Shown here in pieces: positions 50,899 to 59,419 of a stretch of DNA of 64,000 nucleotides. The stretch comes from Ottowia flava (GTDB taxonomy: Bacteria > Pseudomonadota > Gammaproteobacteria > Burkholderiales > Burkholderiaceae_C). Positions within the stretch are counted from its first letter, which is position 1, and every line of letters starts with the position of its first letter. The notes under the pieces are model-generated. The model was not told where the DNA came from. It ran no database searches and saw only the letters and a list, made by a program, of their open reading frames with translations. The stretch spans positions 86,471 through 150,470 of the forward strand of contig NZ_JBHUEJ010000045.1 of NCBI RefSeq assembly GCF_042680565.1, written 5' to 3'. Position numbers and translations under genes: made by a program.

Positions 50899-52203
50899 TT
50901 ATCGGTGGCGGCGGCCGCTGATGCTGAAGTGCAGCCAGCAAGCCACACTCAGCACGCCAAACACGCCCATGGCGCCGCGCAGTGCGTTGACGGGCGACCA
51001 GCCGAACGCCTCCAGCGCGTCGGCGCCCAGGCCGATGCCCCATTGCACGAAGAAGATGCCGATAAAGATCACCAGGTTGTAAGCCGACAGCGCCCGCCCC
51101 GCCAGCGCCGGCAGGAAAGACAACGCCAGCACCGGCTGAACCTGCGCCATCGGCGTGGCCAGCACGCAGTACAGCGCCAACAGCGCGAAGCTGGCGCCGC
51201 CCAGCGCCGGCCCGGCCAGCACCAGCAGCGCCAGCGCGGCAAAACTGAACGGCGCCAGCCGCACCACCAGCGCGTCGACCGAGACGCCGCGCGCGGCCAG
51301 CCGCGGCATGGCCATGCCCCAACCCAGAAAAACCACCAGCATCGACAGGTTGATCCAGAACAGCCCGGTGGCCGCGCCCAGCGGCGTGCTGCCGCCGACC
51401 CGGGTCATCCAGGGGCCGGCCCAGAGCGACTGGATGGCGACCATGCCGCCAAAACTGACCATGCCCAGCGGCACGGCGCGCCGAAATGCGCGGTTGCGCC
51501 AAATCTCGGAATAGGAACCTTTTGGGGCTGCAGCGTTAGAACCACCTGCGCGAGCAGCTTCTGTTTTAGGAGCATCCGACTGCCAGTGCGGCACCACCCA
51601 GGCGATCAGCGCCATCGACACCAGCGCCAGCGCGGTGATCAGCCAGAACAGCGCGCGCCAGCCCAGCACCGGCACCAGCCACTGCACCGGCAGCGTGGCG
51701 GCCAGCATGCCGAGCGAGCCGGTCATCATCAACCAGGCGTTGGCGCGCAGCTGCGCCCCGGCGTCCAGCCAGCGGCGAAAGCCGGTCAGCGGCGCCAGCA
51801 GGCAGGCCGCCACGCCCACGCCCATCAGCGCGCGCGCCAGCATCAGCCCGGTGAAGCCGTCGGCCAGCGCAAACGCCGCGCAGCCCAGCACGGTGACGCT
51901 GAGCAGGCTGAGCAGCACCGCCTTGGGCCCGTAGCGGTCGAGCCAGGTGCCCATGGGCAGCTGCACCGCGGCGAAGCCGAGGAAGTAGCCGCCCGCCAGC
52001 AGGCCGAGATCGCGCGCGTTCAGCGCAAAATCTTCGGTGAGCACCGGCGACAGCGTGGCCGTCACCGCGCGCAGTAAAGCCGACAGGAAATAGGCCACCG
52101 CGAACGCCAGGAACACCACCATCGCCGCCCGGCGCGGCAGCACCTGCGACGTGCCCGGCGGCGCGGGCGGGGCGCCGCGCGGCGGCGGCTCGGCGGCGCT
52201 CAC
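50899..52203 (-). CDS. MFS transporter
   Basis: A 434-residue inner-membrane carrier with about 12 helices. The MFS signature between TM2 and TM3 (MGTWLDRYGPKAVLL) is clear. No substrate subgroup recognised. I chose the GTG at 52203 because it overlaps the previous stop (GTGA); a GTG two codons upstream is possible. The central loop between TM6 and TM7 contains a stretch encoded by a copy of the dispersed repeat (51524-51576). Confidence 0.85.
   Translation of the reverse strand: MSAAEPPPRGAPPAPPGTSQVLPRRAAMVVFLAFAVAYFLSALLRAVTATLSPVLTEDFALNARDLGLLAGGYFLGFAAVQLPMGTWLDRYGPKAVLLSLLSVTVLGCAAFALADGFTGLMLARALMGVGVAACLLAPLTGFRRWLDAGAQLRANAWLMMTGSLGMLAATLPVQWLVPVLGWRALFWLITALALVSMALIAWVVPHWQSDAPKTEAARAGGSNAAAPKGSYSEIWRNRAFRRAVPLGMVSFGGMVAIQSLWAGPWMTRVGGSTPLGAATGLFWINLSMLVVFLGWGMAMPRLAARGVSVDALVVRLAPFSFAALALLVLAGPALGGASFALLALYCVLATPMAQVQPVLALSFLPALAGRALSAYNLVIFIGIFFVQWGIGLGADALEAFGWSPVNALRGAMGVFGVLSVACWLHFSISGRRHR
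51524..51576 (+). repeat. Dispersed-repeat copy 14 inside the MFS gene
   Basis: GCTGCAGCGTTAGAACCACC then GCGCGAGCAGCTTCTGTTTT. It is read on the minus strand in frame as part of Ala-Pro-Lys-Thr-Glu-Ala-Ala-Arg-Ala-Gly-Gly-Ser-Asn-Ala-Ala-Ala, the cytoplasmic loop joining the two halves of the carrier. Confidence 0.65.
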
Positions 52204-52751
52204 CGCCACTTCAGCCCGGCGAAGAAGGCATCGGCCACCTCAGGCTGCGGCCGCTCGCTGTACATGACGGCGTGCACCAGTTCGGTACCGCCGCCTTCCG
52301 CCGCGCGCGCGGTCCACACGCCCTGGGCGTGCACGGGACGCCCGTTCGGCGCCTGCCCCTGGGCGACGACGCGCTGCGCGTGCGCCAGCGGCAGGCCGCC
52401 GGCGGGCTGGAACGGCTGGCGCGTGGTCTCGCCCGTCGCCTTCATGTTGCCGAGCGTGGCCTGCTCCCAGCCCGCCAGCAGCTCGTCGGGCATGCGCCCG
52501 GCGCCGACTTTGGTGGCCATGACGGCGAAGGTGGCGCCGCCGGCCTCGCAGCCGAGCACCGCCAGCTCGGTCGGCTGGCCGCCCAGCGGCACGCTGCGTT
52601 CGGCGTGGTCGGGCTTGCAAGGCAGCAGCGCCTGTGCGCCGGTGGGCGGCAGCGGCAGCTCGCGCCAGTTGAGCGAGGGTGTGCAGGCCGACAGCGTCAG
52701 CCACGCAGCAAAGAAAGACGCCGCGAGCGCGACCGGGCGAAGCGAAACCAT
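52200..52751 (-). CDS. Uncharacterised lipoprotein
   Basis: A 183-residue protein with lipoprotein signal ending LSAC (Cys about 23; LAASFFAAWLTLSAC). The mature part has two further cysteines (ALLPCKPDHAERSVPLGG and LAVLGCEAGGATFAVMATKVG), likely a disulfide, and ends VMYSERPQPEVADAFFAGLKW. No family recognised with confidence. Overlaps the MFS gene start, so the two are probably co-expressed. Divergent from the CoA-transferase gene, with ~100 bp between starts. Confidence 0.75.
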   Translation of the reverse strand: MVSLRPVALAASFFAAWLTLSACTPSLNWRELPLPPTGAQALLPCKPDHAERSVPLGGQPTELAVLGCEAGGATFAVMATKVGAGRMPDELLAGWEQATLGNMKATGETTRQPFQPAGGLPLAHAQRVVAQGQAPNGRPVHAQGVWTARAAEGGGTELVHAVMYSERPQPEVADAFFAGLKWR

Positions 52752-52853
52752 GCCCCGGATTATCGGCCGCGCCCTGCGCTGCTGCCGGCTTGGCGCGCGC
52801 GGGCCTTGGCGCACCGGGCACGCCAGCGGCGCCCGCTGGGTCAGAATGCGGCC

Positions 52854-54089
52854 ATGAACTCTCTCGATGGCATCCGAATCCTCGACCTGTCCCGCGTGCT
52901 GGCGGGGCCGTGGTGTACGCAAACCCTGGCCGACCTGGGCGCGGACGTGATCAAGATCGAACGCCCCGGCAGCGGCGACGACACCCGCAGCTGGGGCCCG
53001 CCCTTTCTGACGGCCGACGACGGCCAGGAGACGCACGAAGCGGCCTACTACCTGGGTGCCAACCGCAACAAGCGCTCGGTCAGCTGCGACATCGCCACGC
53101 CCGCCGGACAGCAGCTCATCCGCGAGCTGGTGGCGCACTGCCAGGTGTTCATCGAGAACTTCAAGGTCGGCGACATGGCGCGCTACGGGCTCGACTACGA
53201 CAGCCTGAAGGCCATCAACCCGGCGCTGGTCTACTGCAGCCTGACCGGCTTCGGCCAGACCGGGCCGTACGCGCCGCGCGCCGGCTACGACTACGCCATC
53301 CAGGGCATGGGCGGGCTGATGAGCATCACCGGCGAGCGCGACACCCTGGGCGGCGGCCCGCAGAAGGTGGGCGTGGCCGTGGCCGACCTGTTCACCGGCA
53401 TGTACGCCACCGTGGGCATCCTGGCGGCGCTGCGCCACGCCGAACGCACGGGCGAAGGCCAGTACGTCGACATGGCGCTGCTGGACACGCAAACCGCCAT
53501 GCTGGCCAACCTGGGCGCCAACTACCTGGTCAGCGGCAAGGTGCCGGGCCGCATGGGCAACGCGCACCAGAACATCGTGCCCTACCAGGTGTTCGAGGTG
53601 GCGCCCAAGGCCGACGGCAGCGCCGACCACATCATCCTGGCGGTGGGCAACGACGGGCAGTACGCCAAGTTCTGCCAGGTGGCCGGGCGGCCCGACCTGG
53701 CGCAGGACGCGCGGTACGTCAAAAACGCCGATCGTGTGCGCAACCGCGACGAACTCGTGCCCATCCTCACCGAAATCATGAAAGCCCGCCCGAAGGCGAA
53801 CTGGCTGGCGGCGCTGGAAGCGGCCAAGGTGCCGTGCGGCGCGATCAACAACCTGCAGGAAGTGTTTGAAGACCCGCAGGTGCAGCAGCGCGGCATGGTC
53901 ACGCACTGGAAGCACCCTTTCAAGCACGACCTGCGGCTGGTCGCCAGCCCACTCAAGCTGTCGAAAACGCCGGTGCGCACCGACCTGCCGCCGCCGCTGC
54001 TGGGCCAGCACACCGACGACGTGCTGGGCAATCTGCTGGGCTACGACGCGGCCCGGCTGGCGGCGCTGCGCGACCAGAAGGTGATTTGA
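52854..54089 (+). CDS. Class III CoA-transferase (CaiB/BaiF family)
   Basis: Moves CoA between carboxylic acids. The 411-residue protein has the N-terminal MNSLDGIRILDLSRVLAGPW, GADVIKIERPG, the NRNKRSVSCDI segment and the catalytic Asp in QYVDMALLDTQTAML (near residue 208-213). Closest group by eye is the glutarate/succinyl-CoA-type branch common beside acyl-CoA dehydrogenases, but the acid cannot be assigned. Long upstream open frame rejected. Confidence 0.92.
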   Translation: MNSLDGIRILDLSRVLAGPWCTQTLADLGADVIKIERPGSGDDTRSWGPPFLTADDGQETHEAAYYLGANRNKRSVSCDIATPAGQQLIRELVAHCQVFIENFKVGDMARYGLDYDSLKAINPALVYCSLTGFGQTGPYAPRAGYDYAIQGMGGLMSITGERDTLGGGPQKVGVAVADLFTGMYATVGILAALRHAERTGEGQYVDMALLDTQTAMLANLGANYLVSGKVPGRMGNAHQNIVPYQVFEVAPKADGSADHIILAVGNDGQYAKFCQVAGRPDLAQDARYVKNADRVRNRDELVPILTEIMKARPKANWLAALEAAKVPCGAINNLQEVFEDPQVQQRGMVTHWKHPFKHDLRLVASPLKLSKTPVRTDLPPPLLGQHTDDVLGNLLGYDAARLAALRDQKVI

Positions 54090-54104
54090 ATTGCATCAGA
54101 TCAC

Positions 54105-54150
54105 TCTGTATTTCATAGCTGCTTGCGCAGATGGTTCTAGCGCCAGAGGC
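54105..54150 (-). repeat. Comamonadaceae-type dispersed repeat, copy 15
   Basis: TTTCATAGCTGCTTGCGCA then GATGGTTCTAGCGCCAGAGG, reverse orientation, between the CoA-transferase and hydrolase genes. It is the copy closest to the form I remember from other Comamonadaceae. Confidence 0.82.
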
Positions 54151-54180
54151 CAATTTGATCCATAAATCAGGAGACCGACT

Positions 54181-54918
54181 ATGGCCAACTACCTGCTCGT
54201 GCATGGCGCCTGGGGCGGCGCCTGGTACTGGCGCGACACGCTGAACACGCTGATCCGTGCCGGCCACCGCGCGCACGCCGTTACGCTGACGGGCCTGGGC
54301 GAACGCGCCCACCTGCTCACGCCCGACATCAACCTGGAAACCCACATCGCCGACGTGCTGGGCGCGCTGGACACGGAAGAGCTGGACGACTGCATCTTGG
54401 TGGTGCATTCCTACGCCGGCATGCTGGGCACCGCCGCGGCCGACCGCCGGCCAGGCAAGCTGCGCCACCTGGTCTATGTGGACGCCGTACTGCCCACGCC
54501 GGGCGAAACCTGGGGCAGCGCGCACAGCGCCGACACGCGCACGCAGCGCATCGCCGGTGCCGAGGCGAACGAGCAGTACGCCTTTCCCGCGCCGCCCGCC
54601 AGCGCCTTCGGCCTGACCGGCGCGCTGGCCGAGTGGGTCGAACGCCGCAGCACGCCCCACCCCGGCCACACCTACACGCAAGCGCTGGATTTCGACCCGG
54701 TGCGCGTGGCCGCCGTGCCGCGCACCTTCATCAGCTGCACCGACCCGCGCCTGGCCACCATCGACCCATCGCGCCAGCGCATCGCCAACCCGCAGTTCTG
54801 GGGCGGCGCCTGGGCCGGCGGCGGCGGGGTGCGTGTCGTCGAAATGGCGACCGGGCACGACCCGATGTTGAGCGAGCCCGAGGCGTTCCAGCAGCTGCTG
54901 CTTCAGCTGGCCATGTGA
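54181..54918 (+). CDS. Alpha/beta hydrolase (EstC/salicylate-esterase-like)
   Basis: A 245-residue hydrolase: oxyanion region LLVHGAWGGAWYWRDT, GLGERAHL, nucleophile Ser77 in VVHSYAGML, and catalytic His near 225 in ATGHDPMLSEPEAF. The HGAWHGAW-type start and GERAHL are typical of plant-MES-like/EstC esterases acting on aromatic or pyrethroid esters. Substrate unknown. ATG preceded by CAGGAG. Confidence 0.88.
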   Translation: MANYLLVHGAWGGAWYWRDTLNTLIRAGHRAHAVTLTGLGERAHLLTPDINLETHIADVLGALDTEELDDCILVVHSYAGMLGTAAADRRPGKLRHLVYVDAVLPTPGETWGSAHSADTRTQRIAGAEANEQYAFPAPPASAFGLTGALAEWVERRSTPHPGHTYTQALDFDPVRVAAVPRTFISCTDPRLATIDPSRQRIANPQFWGGAWAGGGGVRVVEMATGHDPMLSEPEAFQQLLLQLAM

Positions 54919-55103
54919 CGAGGCGGCCTGGGCCACGTGCCCAGGCGCATGTCGCCGCTTTCTTGGCCCGCAGGACGAACTTCCCGCAGCGGTTGCGATC
55001 CATTGGGCTGAGCACCGCGCCCACGCCAAGACCCCGAGCCGGCGCGGACAAGCTTGCGGCGCGCGCAAGAGACGCCCGCGCTCCCTAAAATACAGGTTGC
55101 ACC

Positions 55104-55601
55104 ATGAAAGCCCCTACCTTCAAAACCCTGAGCGTGGCGCTGGCCCTGGCCACCACGCTGGCGCTGGCTGGCTGCGGCAAGGACAGCGCGCCCGAGTCCA
55201 CCTTCGTGCTGCTCGACGGCAGCCAACAGACCACACAAAACCTCAAGGGCAAGGTCACGCTGGTGAATTTCTGGGCCACCAGCTGCACCACGTGCGTGGC
55301 GGAGATGCCGCAAATTGTCGCCACTTACGACAAGTTCAAGGCCAAAGGCTACGAAACCGTGGCGGTCGCCATGCAGTACGACCCGCCAAGCTACGTCGTC
55401 AACTTTGCCGAAACGCGCAAGCTGCCCTTCAAGGTGGCGATCGACAACACGGGTGAGGTGGCCAGGGCCTGGGGCGATATCAAGCTGACGCCGACCACCT
55501 TCGTGCTGAACAAGCAGGGGGAGATCGTCAAACGCTACGTGGGTGCGCCCAACTTTGACGAACTGCACAAGCTGATCGAGAAGCTGCTGGCCGAGGCTTG
55601 A
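55104..55601 (+). CDS. TlpA/ResA-like thioredoxin-fold lipoprotein
   Basis: A 165-residue envelope protein with lipobox LAGC (Cys24) and a TlpA-like domain: LKGKVTLVNFWATSCTTCVAEMP with redox pair C61-TT-C64, the VAVAMQYDPPSYVVNFAE insertion and the cis-Pro region LTPTTFVLNKQGEIV. It probably reduces disulfides in the periplasm, possibly during cytochrome c maturation. TAAAAT 13 bp before the ATG may be the -10 box, which would give a very short leader. Confidence 0.92.
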   Translation: MKAPTFKTLSVALALATTLALAGCGKDSAPESTFVLLDGSQQTTQNLKGKVTLVNFWATSCTTCVAEMPQIVATYDKFKAKGYETVAVAMQYDPPSYVVNFAETRKLPFKVAIDNTGEVARAWGDIKLTPTTFVLNKQGEIVKRYVGAPNFDELHKLIEKLLAEA

Positions 55602-55643
55602 TCGGACGAGCGGACGGCTGCCTTTTCCGCTTGATCGCCCCCC

Positions 55644-55674
55644 AAAAAAAGCCGCGTCGAACGCGGCTTTTTTG
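55644..55674 (+). terminator. Terminator after the TlpA-like gene
   Basis: AAAAAAGCCGCGT / ACGCGGCTTTTTT with a 3 nt loop, about 45 bp after the stop; the symmetrical A and T runs also suit the convergent cytochrome c' gene. Confidence 0.92.
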
Positions 55675-55683
55675 TCTTTTCGG

Positions 55684-55730
55684 GCGCTGGCCTTAGGTAC
55701 GTCTGCGCAAGCAGCTATCAAATCGATTGC
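55684..55730 (+). repeat. Comamonadaceae-type dispersed repeat, copy 16
   Basis: GGCCTTAGGTACGTCTGCGC then AAGCAGCTATCAAATCG, between the terminator and the cytochrome c' gene. Confidence 0.8.
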
Positions 55731-55775
55731 ACATCCGCACCCAAACCACGCTGGCCAGCGGCTTCAACCGACTGC

Positions 55776-56237
55776 TTACTTCTTGCGGAAGTCGTCGTGG
55801 CAGGCCTTGCAGCTTTGCGCAGCGGGGCCGAACGCGGCCTTGAGCTGGTCCAGGTTGCCACTCTTGGCGGCCACGGCCAGCTTGCCAGTGGCGTCGACCA
55901 TCTTCGCGTTCAGGTCCTTCACCTTGGGCAATTCTTTCCACACGTCGGGCAGGGCACGCGTGTTGTGGCCGGATTCGGAGCCGGGAACGAAGGCGTTGAT
56001 CGGCAACTTGGCCACAGCGGCGATCACGTCCCCGTCGGCGGCGGCGGTGGCCGCGTCGTAGGGCATCTTGCCGTTGGCCATGGCGCCCAGACGGCCGAAG
56101 TGAAAGCCCAGCACGCGAAAGGCGCTCTGGCGGTATTGGACGGCGTCTTCGGCCTTGGCAAACTGGGCGGCGGCGGGCAGGGAGGCCAGCAAGCCAGCAG
56201 CAGCCAGCGACAGCGCAAGCAGGGACTTCTTGTTCAT
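55776..56237 (-). CDS. Cytochrome c' (class II cytochrome c)
   Basis: A 153-residue periplasmic four-helix-bundle haem protein. Signal peptide ends PAAAQF (about residue 25); the haem site is at the C-terminus, C143-KA-C146-H147 (SCKACHDDFRKK), as expected for class II cytochromes. Such proteins bind NO or act as electron carriers. It is divergent from a cytochrome b561 gene, a common pairing. Confidence 0.94.
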   Translation of the reverse strand: MNKKSLLALSLAAAGLLASLPAAAQFAKAEDAVQYRQSAFRVLGFHFGRLGAMANGKMPYDAATAAADGDVIAAVAKLPINAFVPGSESGHNTRALPDVWKELPKVKDLNAKMVDATGKLAVAAKSGNLDQLKAAFGPAAQSCKACHDDFRKK

Positions 56238-56394
56238 GGGAGGAGCTCCGGGATTCGGTTGAACGGGGTGGCGGCGAGCAGGTCGTCCCGCCGTTCGGCG
56301 CATCGGCCACTTAGGGCGCCGGTATGCTACCTTTGCCAAGAATATCGGGTTTTTGATCGGTACGCCCAGCCGCTTCGCTTCTGTCAGGAAAGCC

Positions 56395-57075
56395 ATGACC
56401 ACTGTCCGCATCTGGGACCTGCCCACGCGCCTGTTTCACTGGGCGCTGGCCGCCTGCATCGTCGGTCTGGTGGTCACCGCCAAGATCGGCGGCGAGGCGA
56501 TGAACTGGCACTTCCGCCTTGCCTACGCGGTCTTCACGCTGCTGCTATTCCGGCTGCTGTGGGGTCTGGTGGGTGGCCACTGGTCGCGGTTTGCCAGCTT
56601 TTTCCCGACGCCCGGGCGGCTGGCCCGCTACCTGGGTGGGCGCGGCACGGCGGCCGACTCGGCCGGCCATTCGCCGCTGGGCGCGCTGTCGGTCTTTGCG
56701 ATGTTGCTGGTGCTGGCGCTGCAGATCGCCAGCGGGCTGTTTGCCGACGACGAGATCGCTTTCTCCGGCCCCCTGACGGCACTCGTGTCGGGCGAGTGGG
56801 TCAGCCGCGCCACCACCTGGCACAAGGGTTGGGGCCAGTACTTGGTGATCGGCCTGGTGCTGCTGCATGTGGTCGCCGTGTTCGCCTACCTGGCGCGGCG
56901 GCGCAACCTGATCACCCCCATGGTGACCGGCGACAAGGTGGTCCCAGGCGCTGCTGCGCTGCCGTCGGCGGCCGATTCGGCCGGTCACCGGCTGCTGGCG
57001 CTTCTGCTGCTGACACTGTCGGCCGGTGTGGTGTACGCCGTGGTGCAGTTCGGGGCCGTGCCGTCGCTGGGCTAA
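56395..57075 (+). CDS. Cytochrome b561-family membrane protein
   Basis: A 226-residue inner-membrane dihaem protein with four to five helices. His ligands are likely in RLFHWALAACIVGL (TM1), FGHSPLGAL-like and LLHVVAVFAYLAR (TM4) segments. Bacterial b561 proteins pass electrons between quinol and periplasmic cytochromes such as the adjacent, divergent cytochrome c'. ATG at 56395 with CAGGAA upstream; an earlier start is unlikely. Confidence 0.9.
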   Translation: MTTVRIWDLPTRLFHWALAACIVGLVVTAKIGGEAMNWHFRLAYAVFTLLLFRLLWGLVGGHWSRFASFFPTPGRLARYLGGRGTAADSAGHSPLGALSVFAMLLVLALQIASGLFADDEIAFSGPLTALVSGEWVSRATTWHKGWGQYLVIGLVLLHVVAVFAYLARRRNLITPMVTGDKVVPGAAALPSAADSAGHRLLALLLLTLSAGVVYAVVQFGAVPSLG

Positions 57076-57102
57076 ACTGCCCCCCAGCTGGCGCCGCCCT
57101 GA

Positions 57103-57639
57103 ATGGGCGATGTTGGCCGCTGTTCAACCCTTGACCCTGCCGTGGACACCCGCCCTCCTGTCGATATTTTTGTGGCCGCCAGCGCCGAACACATGGCCCA
57201 GGCCCGAGACCTGTTCCTGGAATACGCCCAGCTGCTGGGCGTGGATTTGCAATTCCAGGGTTTCGATGACGAATTGAGCGGGTTGCCTGGAGACTACGCC
57301 GAGCCGCGCGGAACGCTGCTGCTGGCCGCAGTCGATGGCGAACTCGCCGGTTGCTGCGCCTTGCGGCCGATCGACGATGTCGACCACACCAACGCGGCCG
57401 AGATGAAGCGCCTGTTCGTGCGCAAGGCGTTCCGGGGTTTCGGCCTGGGTCGCCATCTGGCCGAAGCCGTGCTGGAAGCGGCCGTGCGGCTCGGCTACGA
57501 CTGCGTGCTGCTGGACACGCTCGATGAGATGGAGGCGGCCCGCGCTCTGTACGAAGACCTGGGCTTCGAAGAAATTCCGCCCTACTACCACAACCCCTTG
57601 CCTGGCGCGCATTACCTGAAGGTCGATCTGCGCGCCTGA
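57103..57639 (+). CDS. GNAT-family N-acetyltransferase
   Basis: A 178-residue protein with the acetyl-CoA-binding motif KRLFVRKAFRGFGLGRHLAE (about residues 100-120) preceded by the strand GELAGCCALRPIDD and followed by LYEDLGFEEIPPYYHNPLPG. The substrate is unknown. The ATG at 57103 lacks a clear RBS; a GTG at 57142 (beginning VDTRPPVDIF) is an equally plausible start. Confidence 0.88.
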   Translation: MGDVGRCSTLDPAVDTRPPVDIFVAASAEHMAQARDLFLEYAQLLGVDLQFQGFDDELSGLPGDYAEPRGTLLLAAVDGELAGCCALRPIDDVDHTNAAEMKRLFVRKAFRGFGLGRHLAEAVLEAAVRLGYDCVLLDTLDEMEAARALYEDLGFEEIPPYYHNPLPGAHYLKVDLRA

Positions 57640-57760
57640 GGCTTGGGGGCTGGGCGTTCGCTGGGCGCTGGCGGGGTCGGCATCGCGCCAACCCATTCGA
57701 ACTCCATGCCGAGAGCACGTTGCCCACGGCTCCAACTTCACATTCGAACGCTTTTCGATT

Positions 57761-57806
57761 CGCGTCCTACAACAGACCGCGCAGGCAGCTATGCTTTTAG
57801 CAGCAA
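57761..57806 (+). repeat. Comamonadaceae-type dispersed repeat, copy 17
   Basis: GTCCTACAACAGACCGCGC then AGGCAGCTATGCTTTTAGCA, between the convergent GNAT and peroxiredoxin genes. Confidence 0.78.
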
Positions 57807-57845
57807 AAATGGATCTGCTGGTGCGCGGTCGATCGCGGGCTCAGA

Positions 57846-58352
57846 TCAGGCTTTGGCTTGCGCCAGCATCGTAGCGCCGTCGCTCACCTCAAACTTGCCC
57901 GGCGCTTCCACGTTCAGCGTGACGACCTTGCCGTCTTTCACCAGCATGGAATAGCGGTTGCTGCGCAGGCCCATGCCCTTGCCGTTCAGGTCCAGCGTCA
58001 AGCCGGTGGCCTTGGCGAAAGCGGCGTCGCCGTCAGCCAGCATGCGAACCTTGCCGTCGGTCTTCTGGTCGCGCGCCCAGGCGCCCATGACGAAGGGGTC
58101 GTTCACCGACAGGCACCAGATTTCGTCCACGCCGGCGGCCTTCATCGCATCGGCGTTCTGCAGGTAGCTGGGCACGTGCTTGGCCGAGCAGGTGGGCGTG
58201 AAGGCGCCGGGCACGGCAAAGATGGCAATCGTCTTGCCTGCAGCCGCCTTGGCCACGTCGACCGGGTTGGGGCCTAGGCTGCAGCCATTGCCTTCGACTT
58301 CCGAGTACTCGGACAGGGTGACGGCGGGCAGGGAATCTCCGACTTTGATCAT
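57846..58352 (-). CDS. Peroxiredoxin (Prx5/AhpE-like, atypical)
   Basis: Thiol peroxidase reducing H2O2 and organic peroxides in the cytoplasm. The 168-residue protein begins MIKVGDSLPAVTLSEY. The peroxidatic Cys55 is in AVPGAFTPTCSAKHVPSY; Cys24 and Cys near 90 (EIWCLSVNDPF) are candidate resolving residues. Typical Prx5 length, without the glutaredoxin domain. It separates the S10 operon from whatever follows. Confidence 0.94.
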   Translation of the reverse strand: MIKVGDSLPAVTLSEYSEVEGNGCSLGPNPVDVAKAAAGKTIAIFAVPGAFTPTCSAKHVPSYLQNADAMKAAGVDEIWCLSVNDPFVMGAWARDQKTDGKVRMLADGDAAFAKATGLTLDLNGKGMGLRSNRYSMLVKDGKVVTLNVEAPGKFEVSDGATMLAQAKA

Positions 58353-58404
58353 GGTGCGCTCCTCGTTATGTGCGTGAAGGGAGGGCCCCGAAAACCGGGC
58401 GCCC

Positions 58405-58435
58405 AAAACAAAAACGACCCACATTGTGGGCCGTT
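58405..58435 (-). terminator. Terminator of the S10 operon
   Basis: On the minus strand AACGGCCCACA / TGTGGGTCGTT followed by TTTTGTTTT, about 75 bp after the rpsQ stop. A second GC hairpin (CCCCGC/GCGGGG, 58443-58460, with TTTT on the plus strand) lies between them. Confidence 0.85.
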
Positions 58436-58508
58436 TCATGCACCCCGCACCGGGGCGGGGTTTTAACGTCGGGGCAGCGCAAGCACCGCTCCGACGTGGC
58501 GCGTGGCA

Positions 58509-58781
58509 TCAGACCACGGCAGCCTTTTGAACCAGGCGCGTGGCGACCCAGTTCTTGGTTTTCGAGAGCGGACGGCTCTCGGTGATTTCGATCATGTCGC
58601 CGAGCTTGTACTCGTCTTTTTCGTCGTGCGCGTGGTACTTGGACGAACGAATCATGATCTTGCCGTAGATCGGGTGCTTGACGCGGCGCTCGATCAATAC
58701 GGTCACGGTTTTGTTGCGCTTGTCGCTGACGACCTTGCCGATCAGGGTGCGCTTGAGGGAGGGTTTGGCTTCCGTCATCAC
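58509..58781 (-). CDS. rpsQ: Small ribosomal subunit protein uS17
   Basis: A 90-residue 16S-rRNA-binding OB-fold protein (LIGKVVSDKRNKTVTVLIER, MIEITESRPLSKTKNWVATR). Last gene of the S10 operon. Confidence 0.97.
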   Translation of the reverse strand: MMTEAKPSLKRTLIGKVVSDKRNKTVTVLIERRVKHPIYGKIMIRSSKYHAHDEKDEYKLGDMIEITESRPLSKTKNWVATRLVQKAAVV

Positions 58782-58786
58782 AGTCC

Positions 58787-58984
58787 TTACTTGGCGGCGG
58801 CTTGCTTCTCGGCGATCAGCGTCTTGGCGCGCGCGATGGCGCGACGCGTTTCGCGCAGCTGGGCCGTGTTGTTGAGTTGCTGCGTGGCTTTTTGCATGCG
58901 CAGGTTGAAATGGGCCTTTTGCAGGTCCTTCACCTCGGCTTGCAGACCAGCCACGTCCTTCTTGCGCAGTTCAGCGGTTTTCAT
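58787..58984 (-). CDS. rpmC: Large ribosomal subunit protein uL29
   Basis: A 65-residue helical-hairpin protein at the tunnel exit (TAELRKKDVAGLQAEVKDLQ; RETRRAIARAKTLI). Five bases before rpsQ. Confidence 0.96.
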   Translation of the reverse strand: MKTAELRKKDVAGLQAEVKDLQKAHFNLRMQKATQQLNNTAQLRETRRAIARAKTLIAEKQAAAK

Positions 58985-59000
58985 CTGGTGTTGCTCCTGA

Positions 59001-59417
59001 TTACTGGCCGATCATGCGCGCCACGAAGGTCGTGCGCAGGGGCAGCTTGGCCGCAGCCAGCTGGAATGCCTCGCGGGCCAGCGCCTCGGGCACACCCACG
59101 ATTTCGTACAGCACCTTGCCGGGCTGGATCTCGGCCACGTAGTACTCGGGGTTGCCTTTACCGTTACCCATACGCACTTCGGCGGGCTTGGTAGAAATTG
59201 GCTTGTCCGGGAACACACGGATCCAGATGCGGCCACCGCGCTTGACGTGACGGGTGATGGCACGGCGGGCGGATTCGATCTGGCGCGCCGTCAGACGGCC
59301 GCGATCGGTGGACTTCAGACCGAATTCGCCAAAGGCCACGGTATTGCCACGAGTGGCGATACCGGTGTTGCGGCCCTTGTGCTCCTTGCGGTACTTTCTG
59401 CGTGCAGGTTGCAGCAT
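59001..59417 (-). CDS. rplP: Large ribosomal subunit protein uL16
   Basis: A 138-residue protein near the A-site tRNA elbow, starting MLQPARRKYRKEHKGRNTGI with GGRIWIRVFPDKPIS. It starts three bases after the rpsC stop. Confidence 0.97.
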   Translation of the reverse strand: MLQPARRKYRKEHKGRNTGIATRGNTVAFGEFGLKSTDRGRLTARQIESARRAITRHVKRGGRIWIRVFPDKPISTKPAEVRMGNGKGNPEYYVAEIQPGKVLYEIVGVPEALAREAFQLAAAKLPLRTTFVARMIGQ

Positions 59418-59419
59418 GT

